From Bacteroidales bacterium UBA4333 (lineage in GTDB: Bacteria; Bacteroidota; Bacteroidia; Bacteroidales; Paludibacteraceae): DNA of 64,000 bases. Under the pieces are notes generated by a model that was not told the origin of the DNA, ran no database searches, and worked only from the letters and a program-made list of their open reading frames with translations. Positions 17,028 through 25,159 of the stretch are shown here, piece by piece (positions within the stretch are counted from its first letter, which is position 1; each line of letters starts with the position of its first letter). Made by a program: the position numbers and the translations under genes. Location: assembly GCA_002394335.1 (NCBI GenBank), contig DGTP01000001.1, forward strand, positions 39,283-103,282. Reading direction: 5' to 3'.

Positions 17028-18143
17028 ATGTTACCTTATTTCACCTTGAATTACTGGCAGGAACTGCTCTTGGACTTCCGGCATGCACTCCATACCAAGA
17101 AGTTCTATAAGGAGCTTTTGATGATGACTGTCGGCATGACTTTTGGTGCCGCTGCGGTGTACTATTTCCTTATGCCAAGCCACCTTATTATCGGAACAAT
17201 CTCCGGTCTGAGTATTATCATCAATACCGTCATAGGTGGCAATGCGGATACCCTCTCGTATATCATTATGGGTATCAATGCCTTTCTGTTGCTGTTGGCG
17301 TTCTTGCTTATCGGCAATGAGTTTGGCGCAAAGACTGTCTATACGGCAATGATTCTCGGTCCGCTGACACAGTTCCTGGACCGTATCTATCCTTATACCA
17401 ATTTCACGCACCATGTTCTTGACCGTTCTGCTGCCGGATATGACACCATTCTGGCGCAGCTGCAATCAGGTGCACAAGTGCCTTTTGACTCCCAAGGCAA
17501 CTATTATCTCCTGAGCCGTGCTGGAGAAGTCTTGGAGCCTGTCCGTTCGTCGGTCATGGCTTCCGGCTTGCAGAGTGGCGATGTGTGGTTTGACCTGCTG
17601 TGCTTTGTACTCCTTCTCTCGGCGTGTCAGGCGTTCTTGTTCCGCATCAATGCTTCAACCGGTGGATTGGATATCCTCGCCAAGATTATTAATCAGTACG
17701 CGCACGCGGATATAGGCACTTCGGTCACGATTGCAGGAGGAGTCATCTGCTGCACAGCCTTTGCTATCAACGATTTCCGAATGGTGATCATCGGACTCAT
17801 CGGTACGTGGATCAACGGCTTGGCTGTCGATTACTTCACTGCCTCGCTCAACAAGCGCAAACGCGTTTGTATCATCACCCCCGAACCGGAGCGTGTACGC
17901 AAGTATATCGTGGAGGAGCTTATCCGCGGCTGCTCGTTGTATCATGTGACAGGCGGTTATAGCGGAGAAGAACATATAGAGATACAGGTGCTGCTTACTC
18001 AGGAAGAGTTTGCTGCGGTCATGGCTTTTATCCGTAATAACAAGATCAAAGCCTTTATCACTGCCGGCAACTGCTCGGAGGTCTATGGCTTATGGTTCAG
18101 ACACAAGAAGATCCGTGGCAAAGTGGAGCTGGTGAACGAATAA
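17028..18143 (+). CDS. YitT-family membrane protein (DUF161 plus DUF2179)
   Basis: 371 residues. Several hydrophobic segments lie between about 30 and 270 (AAVYYFLMPSHLIIGTISGL, NASTGGLDILAKIIN, DIGTSVTIAGGVICC). A soluble C-terminal DUF2179 domain follows (RVCIITPEPERVRKYI, GYSGEEHIEIQVLLTQEEF, NNKIKAFITAG). The family is widespread and its transport or signalling role is unresolved. There is an extra hydrophilic insertion near 125-190 (LQSGAQVPFDSQGNYYLLSR). It starts 11 nt after lysC. Confidence 0.88.
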   Translation: MLPYFTLNYWQELLLDFRHALHTKKFYKELLMMTVGMTFGAAAVYYFLMPSHLIIGTISGLSIIINTVIGGNADTLSYIIMGINAFLLLLAFLLIGNEFGAKTVYTAMILGPLTQFLDRIYPYTNFTHHVLDRSAAGYDTILAQLQSGAQVPFDSQGNYYLLSRAGEVLEPVRSSVMASGLQSGDVWFDLLCFVLLLSACQAFLFRINASTGGLDILAKIINQYAHADIGTSVTIAGGVICCTAFAINDFRMVIIGLIGTWINGLAVDYFTASLNKRKRVCIITPEPERVRKYIVEELIRGCSLYHVTGGYSGEEHIEIQVLLTQEEFAAVMAFIRNNKIKAFITAGNCSEVYGLWFRHKKIRGKVELVNE

Positions 18144-18179
18144 CAGGAATATTTTAGATTTATAAAACAATAATTACAT

Positions 18180-19079
18180 ATGAAACCAACATTATTTATC
18201 TTGGCTGCCGGAATGGGTAGCCGTTACGGAGGACTCAAGCAATTGGACGGTCTGGGCCCGAATGGAGAAACCATCATGGACTACAGCGTCTTCGACGCAA
18301 TGCGTGCCGGTTTCGGTAAAGTGGTGTTTGTTATCCGGAAAGATTTTGAGGATGACTTCCGCCGTGTAGTGCTCAGCAAGTACGAGGGAAAGATCCCTTG
18401 CGAGGTATGTTTCCAGTCGATTGACACAATACCGGAAGGCTACACCCGTAATCCGGAGCGTACCAAACCGTGGGGTACCAACCACGCCGTTCTGATGGCT
18501 AAAGATATCATCAAAGAGCCGTTTGCTGTCATCAATGCCGATGACTTCTACGGACGTGAGTCGTTCCAGATCCTGGCTGATTATCTCCAGTCGGTAGAGG
18601 GCACCAAAGGACAGTACTGCATGGTTGGCTACCGTGTACAGAACACCCTGAGCGAGAACGGTTCGGTCAGCCGTGGCGTGTGCTCGATGGACGAGAACGG
18701 TTTGCTTACCGATGTCGTAGAGCGTACCAATATTGAGGAGGTCGGCAATAAGATTGTCTTCATCGAGGACGGCAAGGACACCGAACTGGCACCGAATACC
18801 CCTGTTTCGATGAATATGTGGGGATTCACACCGGAGTATTTCGAGTACACCGAAGCTGCCTTCAAGGAGTTTCTTGCAGCTCACGGACAGGAGTTGAAGA
18901 CCGAGTTCTATATCCCCACACTCGTCAACGACCTTATCAAAGCCGGCAAGGCTACCTGCCGCGTGCTCGATACGCCATCCAAGTGGTTCGGTGTCACCTA
19001 TTCGGAGGATCGTCCGCAAGTGGTGATGAAAATCAATAATCTTATCAAACAAGGGGCTTATCCCGCTAAATTGTTCTAA
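18180..19079 (+). CDS. Sugar-phosphate nucleotidyltransferase family protein
   Basis: 299 residues with the nucleotidyltransferase fold. The signature loop is LAAGMGSRYGGLKQLDGLGP at the N-terminus, and the metal/nucleotide site is INADDFYGRESF. WGTNHAVLMAKD matches NTP_transferase family proteins of Bacteroidota. It most likely activates a sugar 1-phosphate to a UDP or related sugar nucleotide, which would suit galE (one base downstream) and manA. The exact sugar is not readable, so no gene symbol is given. Confidence 0.85.
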   Translation: MKPTLFILAAGMGSRYGGLKQLDGLGPNGETIMDYSVFDAMRAGFGKVVFVIRKDFEDDFRRVVLSKYEGKIPCEVCFQSIDTIPEGYTRNPERTKPWGTNHAVLMAKDIIKEPFAVINADDFYGRESFQILADYLQSVEGTKGQYCMVGYRVQNTLSENGSVSRGVCSMDENGLLTDVVERTNIEEVGNKIVFIEDGKDTELAPNTPVSMNMWGFTPEYFEYTEAAFKEFLAAHGQELKTEFYIPTLVNDLIKAGKATCRVLDTPSKWFGVTYSEDRPQVVMKINNLIKQGAYPAKLF

Positions 19080-19080
19080 T

Positions 19081-20112
19081 ATGGCACGGATTTTAGTTAC
19101 CGGTGGAGCCGGATATATTGGCTCGCACACCGTTGTAGAGTTAATGCAACAGGGCTACGAGGTGCTCATCGTGGACAATCTCAGTAACTCCAATATTGAT
19201 GTCTTGGACGGTATAGAGCAGATTGTAGGTCGTCGTCCGGAGTTCCTCAATGTCGATTGCTGCGACTATGTGCAGATGGATAGTGTCTTTATACAGCATC
19301 CTGATATCGTGGGAGTTATACATTTTGCGGCAAGCAAGGCTGTAGGCGAATCGGTGCAAGAGCCGCTGAAATACTATCGCAATAACATCCTCTCGCTCGT
19401 TACCCTCCTGTCGTTGATGAACGAGCACAAGGTGCCTAATATCGTCTTCTCGTCTTCCTGTACCGTATATGGTCAGCCGGACAAGGAGCACTTGCCGGTG
19501 GACGAGACCGCACCGCTGAAGAAAGCACTCTCACCTTACGGCAACACCAAGAAGATCAACGAGGATATCATCTTCGATCAGGCGCACGCCTGCCCGCAGC
19601 TGCATGCTACTATTCTCCGTTATTTCAATCCGATCGGGGCACACCCCTCGGCTTTGATAGGAGAGCTGCCTAATGGCGTGCCGAATAATCTTCTGCCCTT
19701 TGTCACCCAGACGGCTGCAGGCTTGCGGAGCGAGCTGAAGATCTTCGGTAATGACTACAACACCCCGGACGGCTCATGCATCCGCGATTATATCTATGTT
19801 GTGGATCTGGCGAAAGCCCACGTGAAAGCTATTGACAGAATGCTCAATGTCAAAGACCGTGAGCAGGTGGAGGTCTTCAACCTCGGTACCGGTCGCGGAC
19901 TGAGTGTGCTGGAGATTGTCAACACCTTTATGAAGGTGACGGGTGTTAATCTGCCTTACACTATTGTCGGACGCCGCGAAGGAGATATAGAGCAGGTATG
20001 GGCAGAGCCCCACAAAGCGAACACCGTGCTTGGCTGGAAAGCCGAGACACCGGTCGAGGAAGTGCTTCTCTCTGCTTGGAACTGGGAGAAAAAACTGCGT
20101 AACATCAACTGA
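19081..20112 (+). CDS. galE: UDP-glucose 4-epimerase
   Basis: Interconverts UDP-glucose and UDP-galactose using bound NAD. 343 residues of an extended short-chain dehydrogenase: glycine motif TGGAGYIGSHT, SSSCTVYGQP with the catalytic Ser/Thr, and YGNTK as the YxxxK pair, then LRYFNPIGAHPSALIGE typical of GalE. It lies between the nucleotidyltransferase and manA with gaps of 1 and 6 nt, so it is probably one operon for sugar-nucleotide supply. Confidence 0.95.
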   Translation: MARILVTGGAGYIGSHTVVELMQQGYEVLIVDNLSNSNIDVLDGIEQIVGRRPEFLNVDCCDYVQMDSVFIQHPDIVGVIHFAASKAVGESVQEPLKYYRNNILSLVTLLSLMNEHKVPNIVFSSSCTVYGQPDKEHLPVDETAPLKKALSPYGNTKKINEDIIFDQAHACPQLHATILRYFNPIGAHPSALIGELPNGVPNNLLPFVTQTAAGLRSELKIFGNDYNTPDGSCIRDYIYVVDLAKAHVKAIDRMLNVKDREQVEVFNLGTGRGLSVLEIVNTFMKVTGVNLPYTIVGRREGDIEQVWAEPHKANTVLGWKAETPVEEVLLSAWNWEKKLRNIN

Positions 20113-20118
20113 CGACGA

Positions 20119-21135
20119 ATGCTGAACAGTCTCTATCCTTTGAAGTTCACTCCACGGATCTTCCATAAGTTATGGGGAGGACAGACAATCAGAAAATGGT
20201 ATAGTAATGTGCCGTCTCAGTTCGAGAATGTAGGCGAGAGCTGGCTCATCTCTGCCGTGGACAAATTTCCCACGGAGGTCTGCAACGGACCTCTGGCGGG
20301 AAATGAGTTGGAAGACCTCCTTGAGGTTTATATGGACGAACTGGTGGGCAATGCCGTCTATGAGCGTTTTGGCAATACCTTCCCGCTGTTGTTCAAATTC
20401 ATTGACGCGGCAGACGACCTCTCTATTCAGGTGCACCCGGACGACGAGAGCGCCTGGGAGTTGGAGCAGTCGATGGGCAAAACCGAAATGTGGTATGTAA
20501 TGCCGTCGGATGAGAATGCATCTGTTATTGCCGGTTGGAAGACGCCGATGGATGAGGCGCAGATTAGGGATGCCATCCGTAATGGCTCTCTGGCAGAGCG
20601 CCTTGTCACCTGTCCGGTCAAGGAGGGGGATGCGGTCATGATCCATGCCGGATTGGTGCACGCGCTCAACAGGGGGACTATTGTGGCAGAGATCCAGGAA
20701 AACTCGGATATCACCTATCGCCTCTTTGACTACGATCGGGTGGGGAATGACGGATTGAAACGTCCTCTCAAACTGGACCACGCACTCCGGGTGATGAATT
20801 TTGAGCAGGCGGATCCGGCTGTTATCTCTCACCATGAGGCGGAACGCAATCAGGCGGCTAATATCGTCAGCACGGATTATTTCACTACCAATATTATCCG
20901 TTTTGACAAACCTGTTGCACGGGATTATGCCCCCTTGGATTCGTTTGTGGTCTATATGTGCGTCCGTGGAGCCTGTGAGGTGGAGGCGCCTGAGGCGGAT
21001 GGAACGGAACGGGTTCAGCGCTTGCAGGTAGGCGAAGCGCTGCTTTTGCCGGCAATACTGAACGACATCACCCTCCGCCCGACTACCGGCGAGTGCCGAT
21101 TGCTTGAGATTTATATAGATAAAATAGAGGACTGA
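20119..21135 (+). CDS. manA: Mannose-6-phosphate isomerase (class I)
   Basis: Converts fructose 6-phosphate and mannose 6-phosphate, feeding GDP-mannose and fucose synthesis. 338-residue cupin enzyme of the Bacteroidota type: FHKLWGGQTIRKW at the start, zinc-site pieces SIQVHPDD and KTEMWYV, then IHAGLVHALNRGTIVAEIQE with the third ligand. The C-terminal cupin ends RLLEIYIDKIED. The terminator overlaps the stop codon. Confidence 0.93.
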   Translation: MLNSLYPLKFTPRIFHKLWGGQTIRKWYSNVPSQFENVGESWLISAVDKFPTEVCNGPLAGNELEDLLEVYMDELVGNAVYERFGNTFPLLFKFIDAADDLSIQVHPDDESAWELEQSMGKTEMWYVMPSDENASVIAGWKTPMDEAQIRDAIRNGSLAERLVTCPVKEGDAVMIHAGLVHALNRGTIVAEIQENSDITYRLFDYDRVGNDGLKRPLKLDHALRVMNFEQADPAVISHHEAERNQAANIVSTDYFTTNIIRFDKPVARDYAPLDSFVVYMCVRGACEVEAPEADGTERVQRLQVGEALLLPAILNDITLRPTTGECRLLEIYIDKIED

Positions 21136-21150
21136 CAATCCTCTATTTTT
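21125..21150 (+). terminator. manA terminator
   Basis: TAGAGGA (21125-21131) pairs with TCCTCTA (21139-21145) and is followed by TTTTT. The hairpin overlaps the last codons of manA. Confidence 0.8.
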
Positions 21151-21466
21151 GTATCTTTGTGGCGAAAAATGCAATCTGGCACCGGCAGCGTAAAGATGCT
21201 TATCTCGCCATGTCTCGAATGATTGATTACACATTCCCAAATGGACATTGCGTTCCGGATGTTCGAATAGTTCGGTCTTTTATCTTTGTTTTTGTCGCAT
21301 TGGTTTTGTCCCCATTCGGTGGCATTTTAGCCACCGTTGGTAGCGTCTGTCGCCGCGGCAAGCCGTAATGGGCAAAAATTGCCGATTATTAAGATACGTA
21401 AATACCGAGGTTTATTTACAATTATTACATACATGCCTTATTTTCAGTAAATTGCAAACCTGTTAT
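21151..21466. other. Gene-free stretch with one perfect hairpin and a repeated 18-mer
   Basis: No convincing gene is present; an open frame at 21159-21368 has no family resemblance. CGGTGGC (21317-21323) and GCCACCG (21330-21336) form a perfect 7-bp hairpin without a T-run. AATTGCCGATTATTAAGA occurs at 21377-21394 and again at 21543-21560, with a near copy at 62577-62594. Confidence 0.5.
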
Positions 21467-21532
21467 CAGGGGCAAGTAAGAGTAATCCCAGAGGCAAGTA
21501 AGAGTAAAGTAAGGGGCAATTCGTACTTAATT
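21467..21532. repeat. Six 11-bp units, arranged partly as a 22-bp repeat
   Basis: CAGGGGCAAGT, AAGAGTAATCC, CAGAGGCAAGT, AAGAGTAAAGT, AAGGGGCAATT and CGTACTTAATT follow each other without gaps; units 1-2 and 3-4 are near-copies at a 22-bp period. The array lies 155 bp upstream of the promoter at 21687. Confidence 0.7.
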
Positions 21533-21686
21533 GCATAAAAAGAATTGCCGATTATTAAGAATACCTCTAATAAAATTGCTTTATGTTGACCGACAGGAAA
21601 TGGCATTTTTACCGGGCGTTTATAAACGGTTTTTCTGTATCTCTTTCCGTCCTTTTTTACTTTTAGCCGGAAAAATTAACTTTTTA

Positions 21687-21718
21687 TTTGCATAATTCAA
21701 AAAAAAGTTGTACCTTTG
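21687..21718 (+). promoter_or_regulatory. Promoter of a candidate small RNA
   Basis: TTTG (21687-21690) extended to TTTGCATAATTCA, 20-nt A-rich spacer, TACCTTTG (21711-21718). No open reading frame of useful length follows before the terminator at 21826. Confidence 0.8.
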
Positions 21719-21723
21719 CAGCC

Positions 21724-21862
21724 GAATAAATGACAAAATGGTAAATGCCAAAATGGTAAATAGATTTACCCCCCCCATGCGAATGGGTGGAATGTAAAGA
21801 ATATCAGCAAGTTCGCAGTCGTATAGGCGGCGCATAGTTTCGTACTATGTGCTGCCTTTTTT
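21724..21862 (+). ncRNA. Candidate small RNA, about 139 nt
   Basis: The stretch is bounded by a strong promoter (21687-21718) and a strong terminator (21826-21862) and has no credible ORF. It begins with two copies of a 15-mer (ATGACAAAATGGTAA, ATGCCAAAATGGTAA, from about 21729). It contains the small hairpin CCCAT-GCGA-ATGGG with a GNRA-type loop near 21775. The promoter-to-terminator architecture recalls the Rfam Bacteroidales-1 RNA, but I cannot verify a match. The transcription start is inferred from the -7 box. Confidence 0.55.
21826..21862 (+). terminator. Terminator of the candidate small RNA
   Basis: GGCGGCGCATAG (21826-21837) pairs with CTATGTGCTGCC (21845-21856), including G-U pairs; the loop has 7 nt and six T follow. 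Confidence 0.85.
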
Positions 21863-21879
21863 AGCATGTATTATTTAGT

Positions 21880-22100
21880 CCACAGATTAAGCAGATTAAA
21901 CGGATAAAAGAAATTTTTGGATCATTTTTGATAATTTTTGACTGAAAGAAAAATTAGTTTAATTAGTTAAATTCGTGAACAAAAGAAAAAATATTTGCAT
22001 ACTTGTAAAAAAAGAAAATTGTCTTTAATTGTCTTTAATTGTTGACCTAAAAGAAATTTTTGGATCATTTTTGATAATTTTTGACTGAAGGAAAAAAACA
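21880..22100. repeat. AT-rich phrase repeats upstream of the BspA-like gene
   Basis: Short phrases recur: AATTAGTTT/AATTAGTTA, TTGTCTTTAA twice, and T-tracts spaced 10-11 bp apart (ATTTTTGGATC, ATTTTTGATA, ATTTTTGACT), which should bend the DNA. Most of this block recurs downstream of the gene at about 24430-24625. I see no clear promoter for the gene here. Confidence 0.6.
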
Positions 22101-22169
22101 AAACAACAATAACAACCCAATTAACGTGACGCAAGCCACATAGTATTAACAATCAAAAACAAAATTATT

Positions 22170-24137
22170 ATGAGAAAAAAATTATTTACATTTCTTCTCG
22201 CCGCGCTCATGAGCGTGGGCATGTTTGCTGAGACCACCGTAACGTGGAACAGCAGCAACATCAGTGACCTTAATATTAGTGGCACTGGGAGTTCCTATTC
22301 AAAGGAGGGCGTCACGCTGAGTGCTAATGCCGACGACATTGCAGCTTGGTGGTGGGGTTACGACGAAGAAAGCCTTAATGGCATCACTTTCTCTGCGTTC
22401 GCAACCGGTGGCTATACCTTCAGCAACACCCTCGACAAGAACTTCACAAAGATTGAGATGTTCCCCGTTAGTCTCGCCGGATGGAATAATCCTGGTGTAA
22501 ATCTCGGCAGTGGTTGGTCATGTTCTGAGGAGAATGGGGATATCGTTACGTGGAATGGTAATGCCTCGACGGTTGACCTGCTGAAAGACGTATCTATTTT
22601 CAATGGTCAAAACGTGAAAAGCATCGTGTTCTACTTTGAGGATGCTAACCCCTCCGGCACATGCGGCGAGGACCTGACTTGGGAGTTCGATCCTTCAACC
22701 GGCGCGCTGACCATCAGCGGTACAGGAGCGATGGATAATTATTCATGGAATCCAGCGGCTCCGTGGGATGCGTACCGCAACGATATTACTTCAGTTTCCT
22801 TCCCGGAGGGCATAACGACCATCGGAGCTTATGCGTTCGTGAATTGTGACAACGCTGCTTTCACTACAGTTACTATCCCCGAGGGTGTAACCGCTTTGGG
22901 TGTAAATGCCTTCTACAACTGCGATGGCATCCAAGAGATTACTATACCAAGCACTGTAACTACAATGGAAGCCGGTGCCATCTATGATTGTAAAGCAGTC
23001 AACAGCATTACCAGTTATATCGCGTCGCCTACGAATTTGCACGGCTACGCTATCTACGGATACAAGAACACCTGCACGCTCTACGTGCCATACGCTTCGA
23101 TTGCTGCATATCAGGCAGCCGATTGCTGGAAAAATATCCCGAATATCGCTGCTATCCCTGGCACCGAGCCTGCTCCGGCTCCGACGGTTTACAACAGCGG
23201 TTCGGTTGCTCTTAGAAATCTCAATGTAGGGGACATCCTCATGGCAGGCGTTACACTTACTGATGATTCAGGATCCAAGGTTAAGTTTGTACCAGGTCGT
23301 CTTAAAATTATAGCCATACGTGACTCTGAATTCACTGTGGCGAACTTCGTTAATTCATTGCAAACACCTCTTTTGGGAGAAAACGCTGCTATGACTTTTC
23401 CGGGAGGATTAACCATAACTCCGATAAATGAGGAACGTGAAGACGGTAACGCGTGGGTAGTAACAGAAATTAACGTGGCAGAAGATACCCCCGTTGCTCT
23501 TGCCGGTATTACTTATTCCGGCACAACACCTGCTACCTCCGACGAGCACATCACCGCCAACGAAGACCCGAAGAACACAGGCGTTTACTACAGCACGTTC
23601 TATGACAGCGAGAACAAGTACGCACTGCCCGCAGGCGTAGAGGCATACGTGGCTGAGGTAAGCAGCAATGCTCTCAACCTCACCAAGATTGCCGGTGAAG
23701 GTCAGATCATCCCTGCTAACAATGCCGTTATTCTCAAATCGAGCGTTGATCAGTTCACCCTTAGCATCAGCAATGCAGCCGCTGTTTCCTTCACCGCTAC
23801 CAACAACCTGCACGGCGTGGACGCAGACACGGAGATTGCAACTGTCGTTACCGGCACCTGCTATGTCCTCAGCGGCAACAATACAGACGGCGTAGGTTTC
23901 TTCGTCTATAAAGCCCCGAACCAACTCCAAGCGCACAAGGCATATATCGACCTTAACGGAAGCGGCATGGCACAAGCTCCACGCCGTATGCCGTTCGTCT
24001 TCAACGGAGAACAAACCGCTACAGGCGTTGAGAATGTACAAGGCAATGTACAAAGTACCAAGGTTATCGAGAACGGTGTCCTCTATATCATCAAGAACGG
24101 CGTGAAATATAATGCAATGGGACAAATCGTGAAATAA
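22170..24137 (+). CDS. BspA-like secreted surface protein with leucine-rich repeats
   Basis: 655 residues. Signal peptide MRKKLFTFLLAALMSVGMFA, then a beta-rich N-terminal domain, then LRR_5/BspA-type repeats at about 170-310 (SVSFPEGITTIGAYAFVNC, VTIPEGVTALGVNAFYNC, EITIPSTVTTMEAGAIYDC) ending in TLYVPYASIAAYQAADCW. The second half is a beta domain with a glycine/alanine-rich character. The tail VLYIIKNGVKYNAMGQIVK matches the tails of the proteins at 2 and 62765 and is preceded by a short repeat-derived segment (NVQGNVQSTKV). A surface adhesion or recognition role is inferred. A small peptide gene follows 40 nt downstream. Confidence 0.85.
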   Translation: MRKKLFTFLLAALMSVGMFAETTVTWNSSNISDLNISGTGSSYSKEGVTLSANADDIAAWWWGYDEESLNGITFSAFATGGYTFSNTLDKNFTKIEMFPVSLAGWNNPGVNLGSGWSCSEENGDIVTWNGNASTVDLLKDVSIFNGQNVKSIVFYFEDANPSGTCGEDLTWEFDPSTGALTISGTGAMDNYSWNPAAPWDAYRNDITSVSFPEGITTIGAYAFVNCDNAAFTTVTIPEGVTALGVNAFYNCDGIQEITIPSTVTTMEAGAIYDCKAVNSITSYIASPTNLHGYAIYGYKNTCTLYVPYASIAAYQAADCWKNIPNIAAIPGTEPAPAPTVYNSGSVALRNLNVGDILMAGVTLTDDSGSKVKFVPGRLKIIAIRDSEFTVANFVNSLQTPLLGENAAMTFPGGLTITPINEEREDGNAWVVTEINVAEDTPVALAGITYSGTTPATSDEHITANEDPKNTGVYYSTFYDSENKYALPAGVEAYVAEVSSNALNLTKIAGEGQIIPANNAVILKSSVDQFTLSISNAAAVSFTATNNLHGVDADTEIATVVTGTCYVLSGNNTDGVGFFVYKAPNQLQAHKAYIDLNGSGMAQAPRRMPFVFNGEQTATGVENVQGNVQSTKVIENGVLYIIKNGVKYNAMGQIVK

Positions 24138-24177
24138 AAGGAAAGTTGAAAATTGTAAATTGAAAGGAAAAATCATT

Positions 24178-24315
24178 ATGAAAAAGAAATTATATTTTCA
24201 ACCTGAGGTGCAAGTAGCACGTGTCGCATTGGAGTCAATGATTTTGGCAGGCAGTGCAGCACCGGCAGGCGACCAGATGCCCATCGGCGACGGCGAAACC
24301 GATACCCAGTGGTAA
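24178..24315 (+). CDS. 45-residue peptide of unknown function
   Basis: ATG at 24178, stop TAA at 24313-24315. The peptide starts MKKKLYFQPEVQVARVALES and continues through MILAGSAAPAGDQMP to an acidic end GDGETDTQW. I know similar short peptides (KKxYxxPxxxV, then a short LL(A)GS-like segment and an acidic tail) behind surface-protein genes in Bacteroidales; their function is unknown. It has no long hydrophobic signal. It is followed by a terminator 75 nt downstream, which supports co-transcription with the BspA-like gene. Confidence 0.65.
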   Translation: MKKKLYFQPEVQVARVALESMILAGSAAPAGDQMPIGDGETDTQW

Positions 24316-24389
24316 GAGGCTTCGCGTAGTTTACGTAATGGCGTAATGACAGTATTACGAAGGAAACGTAAACAACGTAAACAACGGGA

Positions 24390-24423
24390 GGGTGTGTCAA
24401 AACTATTGGCACACCCCCTTTTT
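24390..24423 (+). terminator. Terminator after the 45-residue peptide gene
   Basis: GGGTGTGTC (24390-24398) pairs with GGCACACCC (24408-24416), followed by a T-run (24419-24423). Confidence 0.8.
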
Positions 24424-24429
24424 ATCAAT

Positions 24430-24625
24430 AATTGTTGATAATTGTCTTTAATTGTTGACTATTATAAAGAATTTTGGGATAATTTTGGGTATTTTTGGAC
24501 TTAAAGAAAAATTAGTTTAATTAGTTAAATTCGTGAACAAAAAAAATTGTCTTTAATTGTCTTTAATGGTTGACCTAAAAGAAAATTAATTTTTGGAACA
24601 TTTTTGATAATTTTTGACTTAAAGA
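24430..24625. repeat. Downstream copy of the AT-rich phrase repeats
   Basis: Contains the same phrases as 21880-22100 in the same orientation, including TTAGTTTAATTAGTTAAATT (20 bases identical), paired TTGTCTTTAA units and T-tracts at a 10-11 bp period. The two copies flank the BspA-like gene and its peptide. Confidence 0.6.
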
Positions 24626-24775
24626 AAAAAGAAGCCGATGCCCCTTAATCGTCTCGGTATGCTCCTCAAAAAAGCAGGGTACACTCAGAAATGTTTGAGC
24701 GGTAAAGCGAGAGGATAGTTAGTTCGTGAACGTGGATTAGAAGAGGTAAACGCCAATAGAAATATAGAAGGAAGG

Positions 24776-24877
24776 GGGTGACAGGGTGACGGGGTGACAC
24801 CCTTTCCCTAAAATATATACACCCACGCGTGTGTGTGAGATTTATAAACGAGGGTGTCACCCTGTCACCCGTCACCC
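24776..24877. repeat. Long inverted repeat built from GGGTGACA-type octamers
   Basis: The left arm (about 24776-24803) is three copies of GGGTGACA/G plus CCC; the right arm (about 24851-24877) is the near-exact reverse complement. The loop of about 47 nt contains CACGCGTG. The arms could form a very stable cruciform or RNA hairpin. No gene is visible within it. Confidence 0.7.
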
Positions 24878-24913
24878 GGAAACAGGGTATGATATAGGCG
24901 GCTACGGCGGAAG

Positions 24914-25112
24914 CTCGCGCAAAAATGCGCGAGAACGGAACAATGAAAGGCTCGCGCAAAGATGCGCGAGAAATGGATGATGAAAGGCTCGCGCAAAAAT
25001 GCGCGAGAAATGAACAATATAAACCCTAAACCCTAACATTAAACGGAAAGAACAGCTCGCGCAAAAATGCGCGAGAACGGAACAATGAACGGCTCGCGCA
25101 AAGATGCGCGAG
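24914..25112. repeat. Array of five identical-stem hairpins (REP-like)
   Basis: CTCGCGCA, a 4-nt loop (AAAA or AAGA), TGCGCGAG: perfect 8-bp stems at 24914-24933, 24951-24970, 24988-25007, 25056-25075 and 25093-25112. The unit is 37 bp (20-bp hairpin plus 17-bp spacer, often AACGGAACAATGAAAGG); one spacer is 48 bp and carries AACCCTAAACCCTAAC. Minus-strand open frames here only translate these hairpins. A different hairpin, CCGGCAT-AGA-ATGCCGG (25138-25154), follows. Confidence 0.85.
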
Positions 25113-25159
25113 AAATGCCACTGGAAGGAACAAAAAGCCGGCATAGAATGCCGGGGAAT

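Noticed and set aside
21159..21368. 69-codon plus-strand frame after manA
   Set aside because: No family resemblance, contains a perfect palindrome, and starts at a TATCTTTG box; no reason to call it a gene.
25021..25036. Telomere-like AACCCTAAACCCTAAC
   Set aside because: Only two units inside a spacer of the hairpin array; consistent with the local word-repeat style and not a chromosome end.
24914..25112. Hairpin array as a CRISPR array
   Set aside because: The repeated part is a 20-bp perfect hairpin with only 17-bp spacers that are similar to each other, one spacer is 48 bp, and there are no cas genes.
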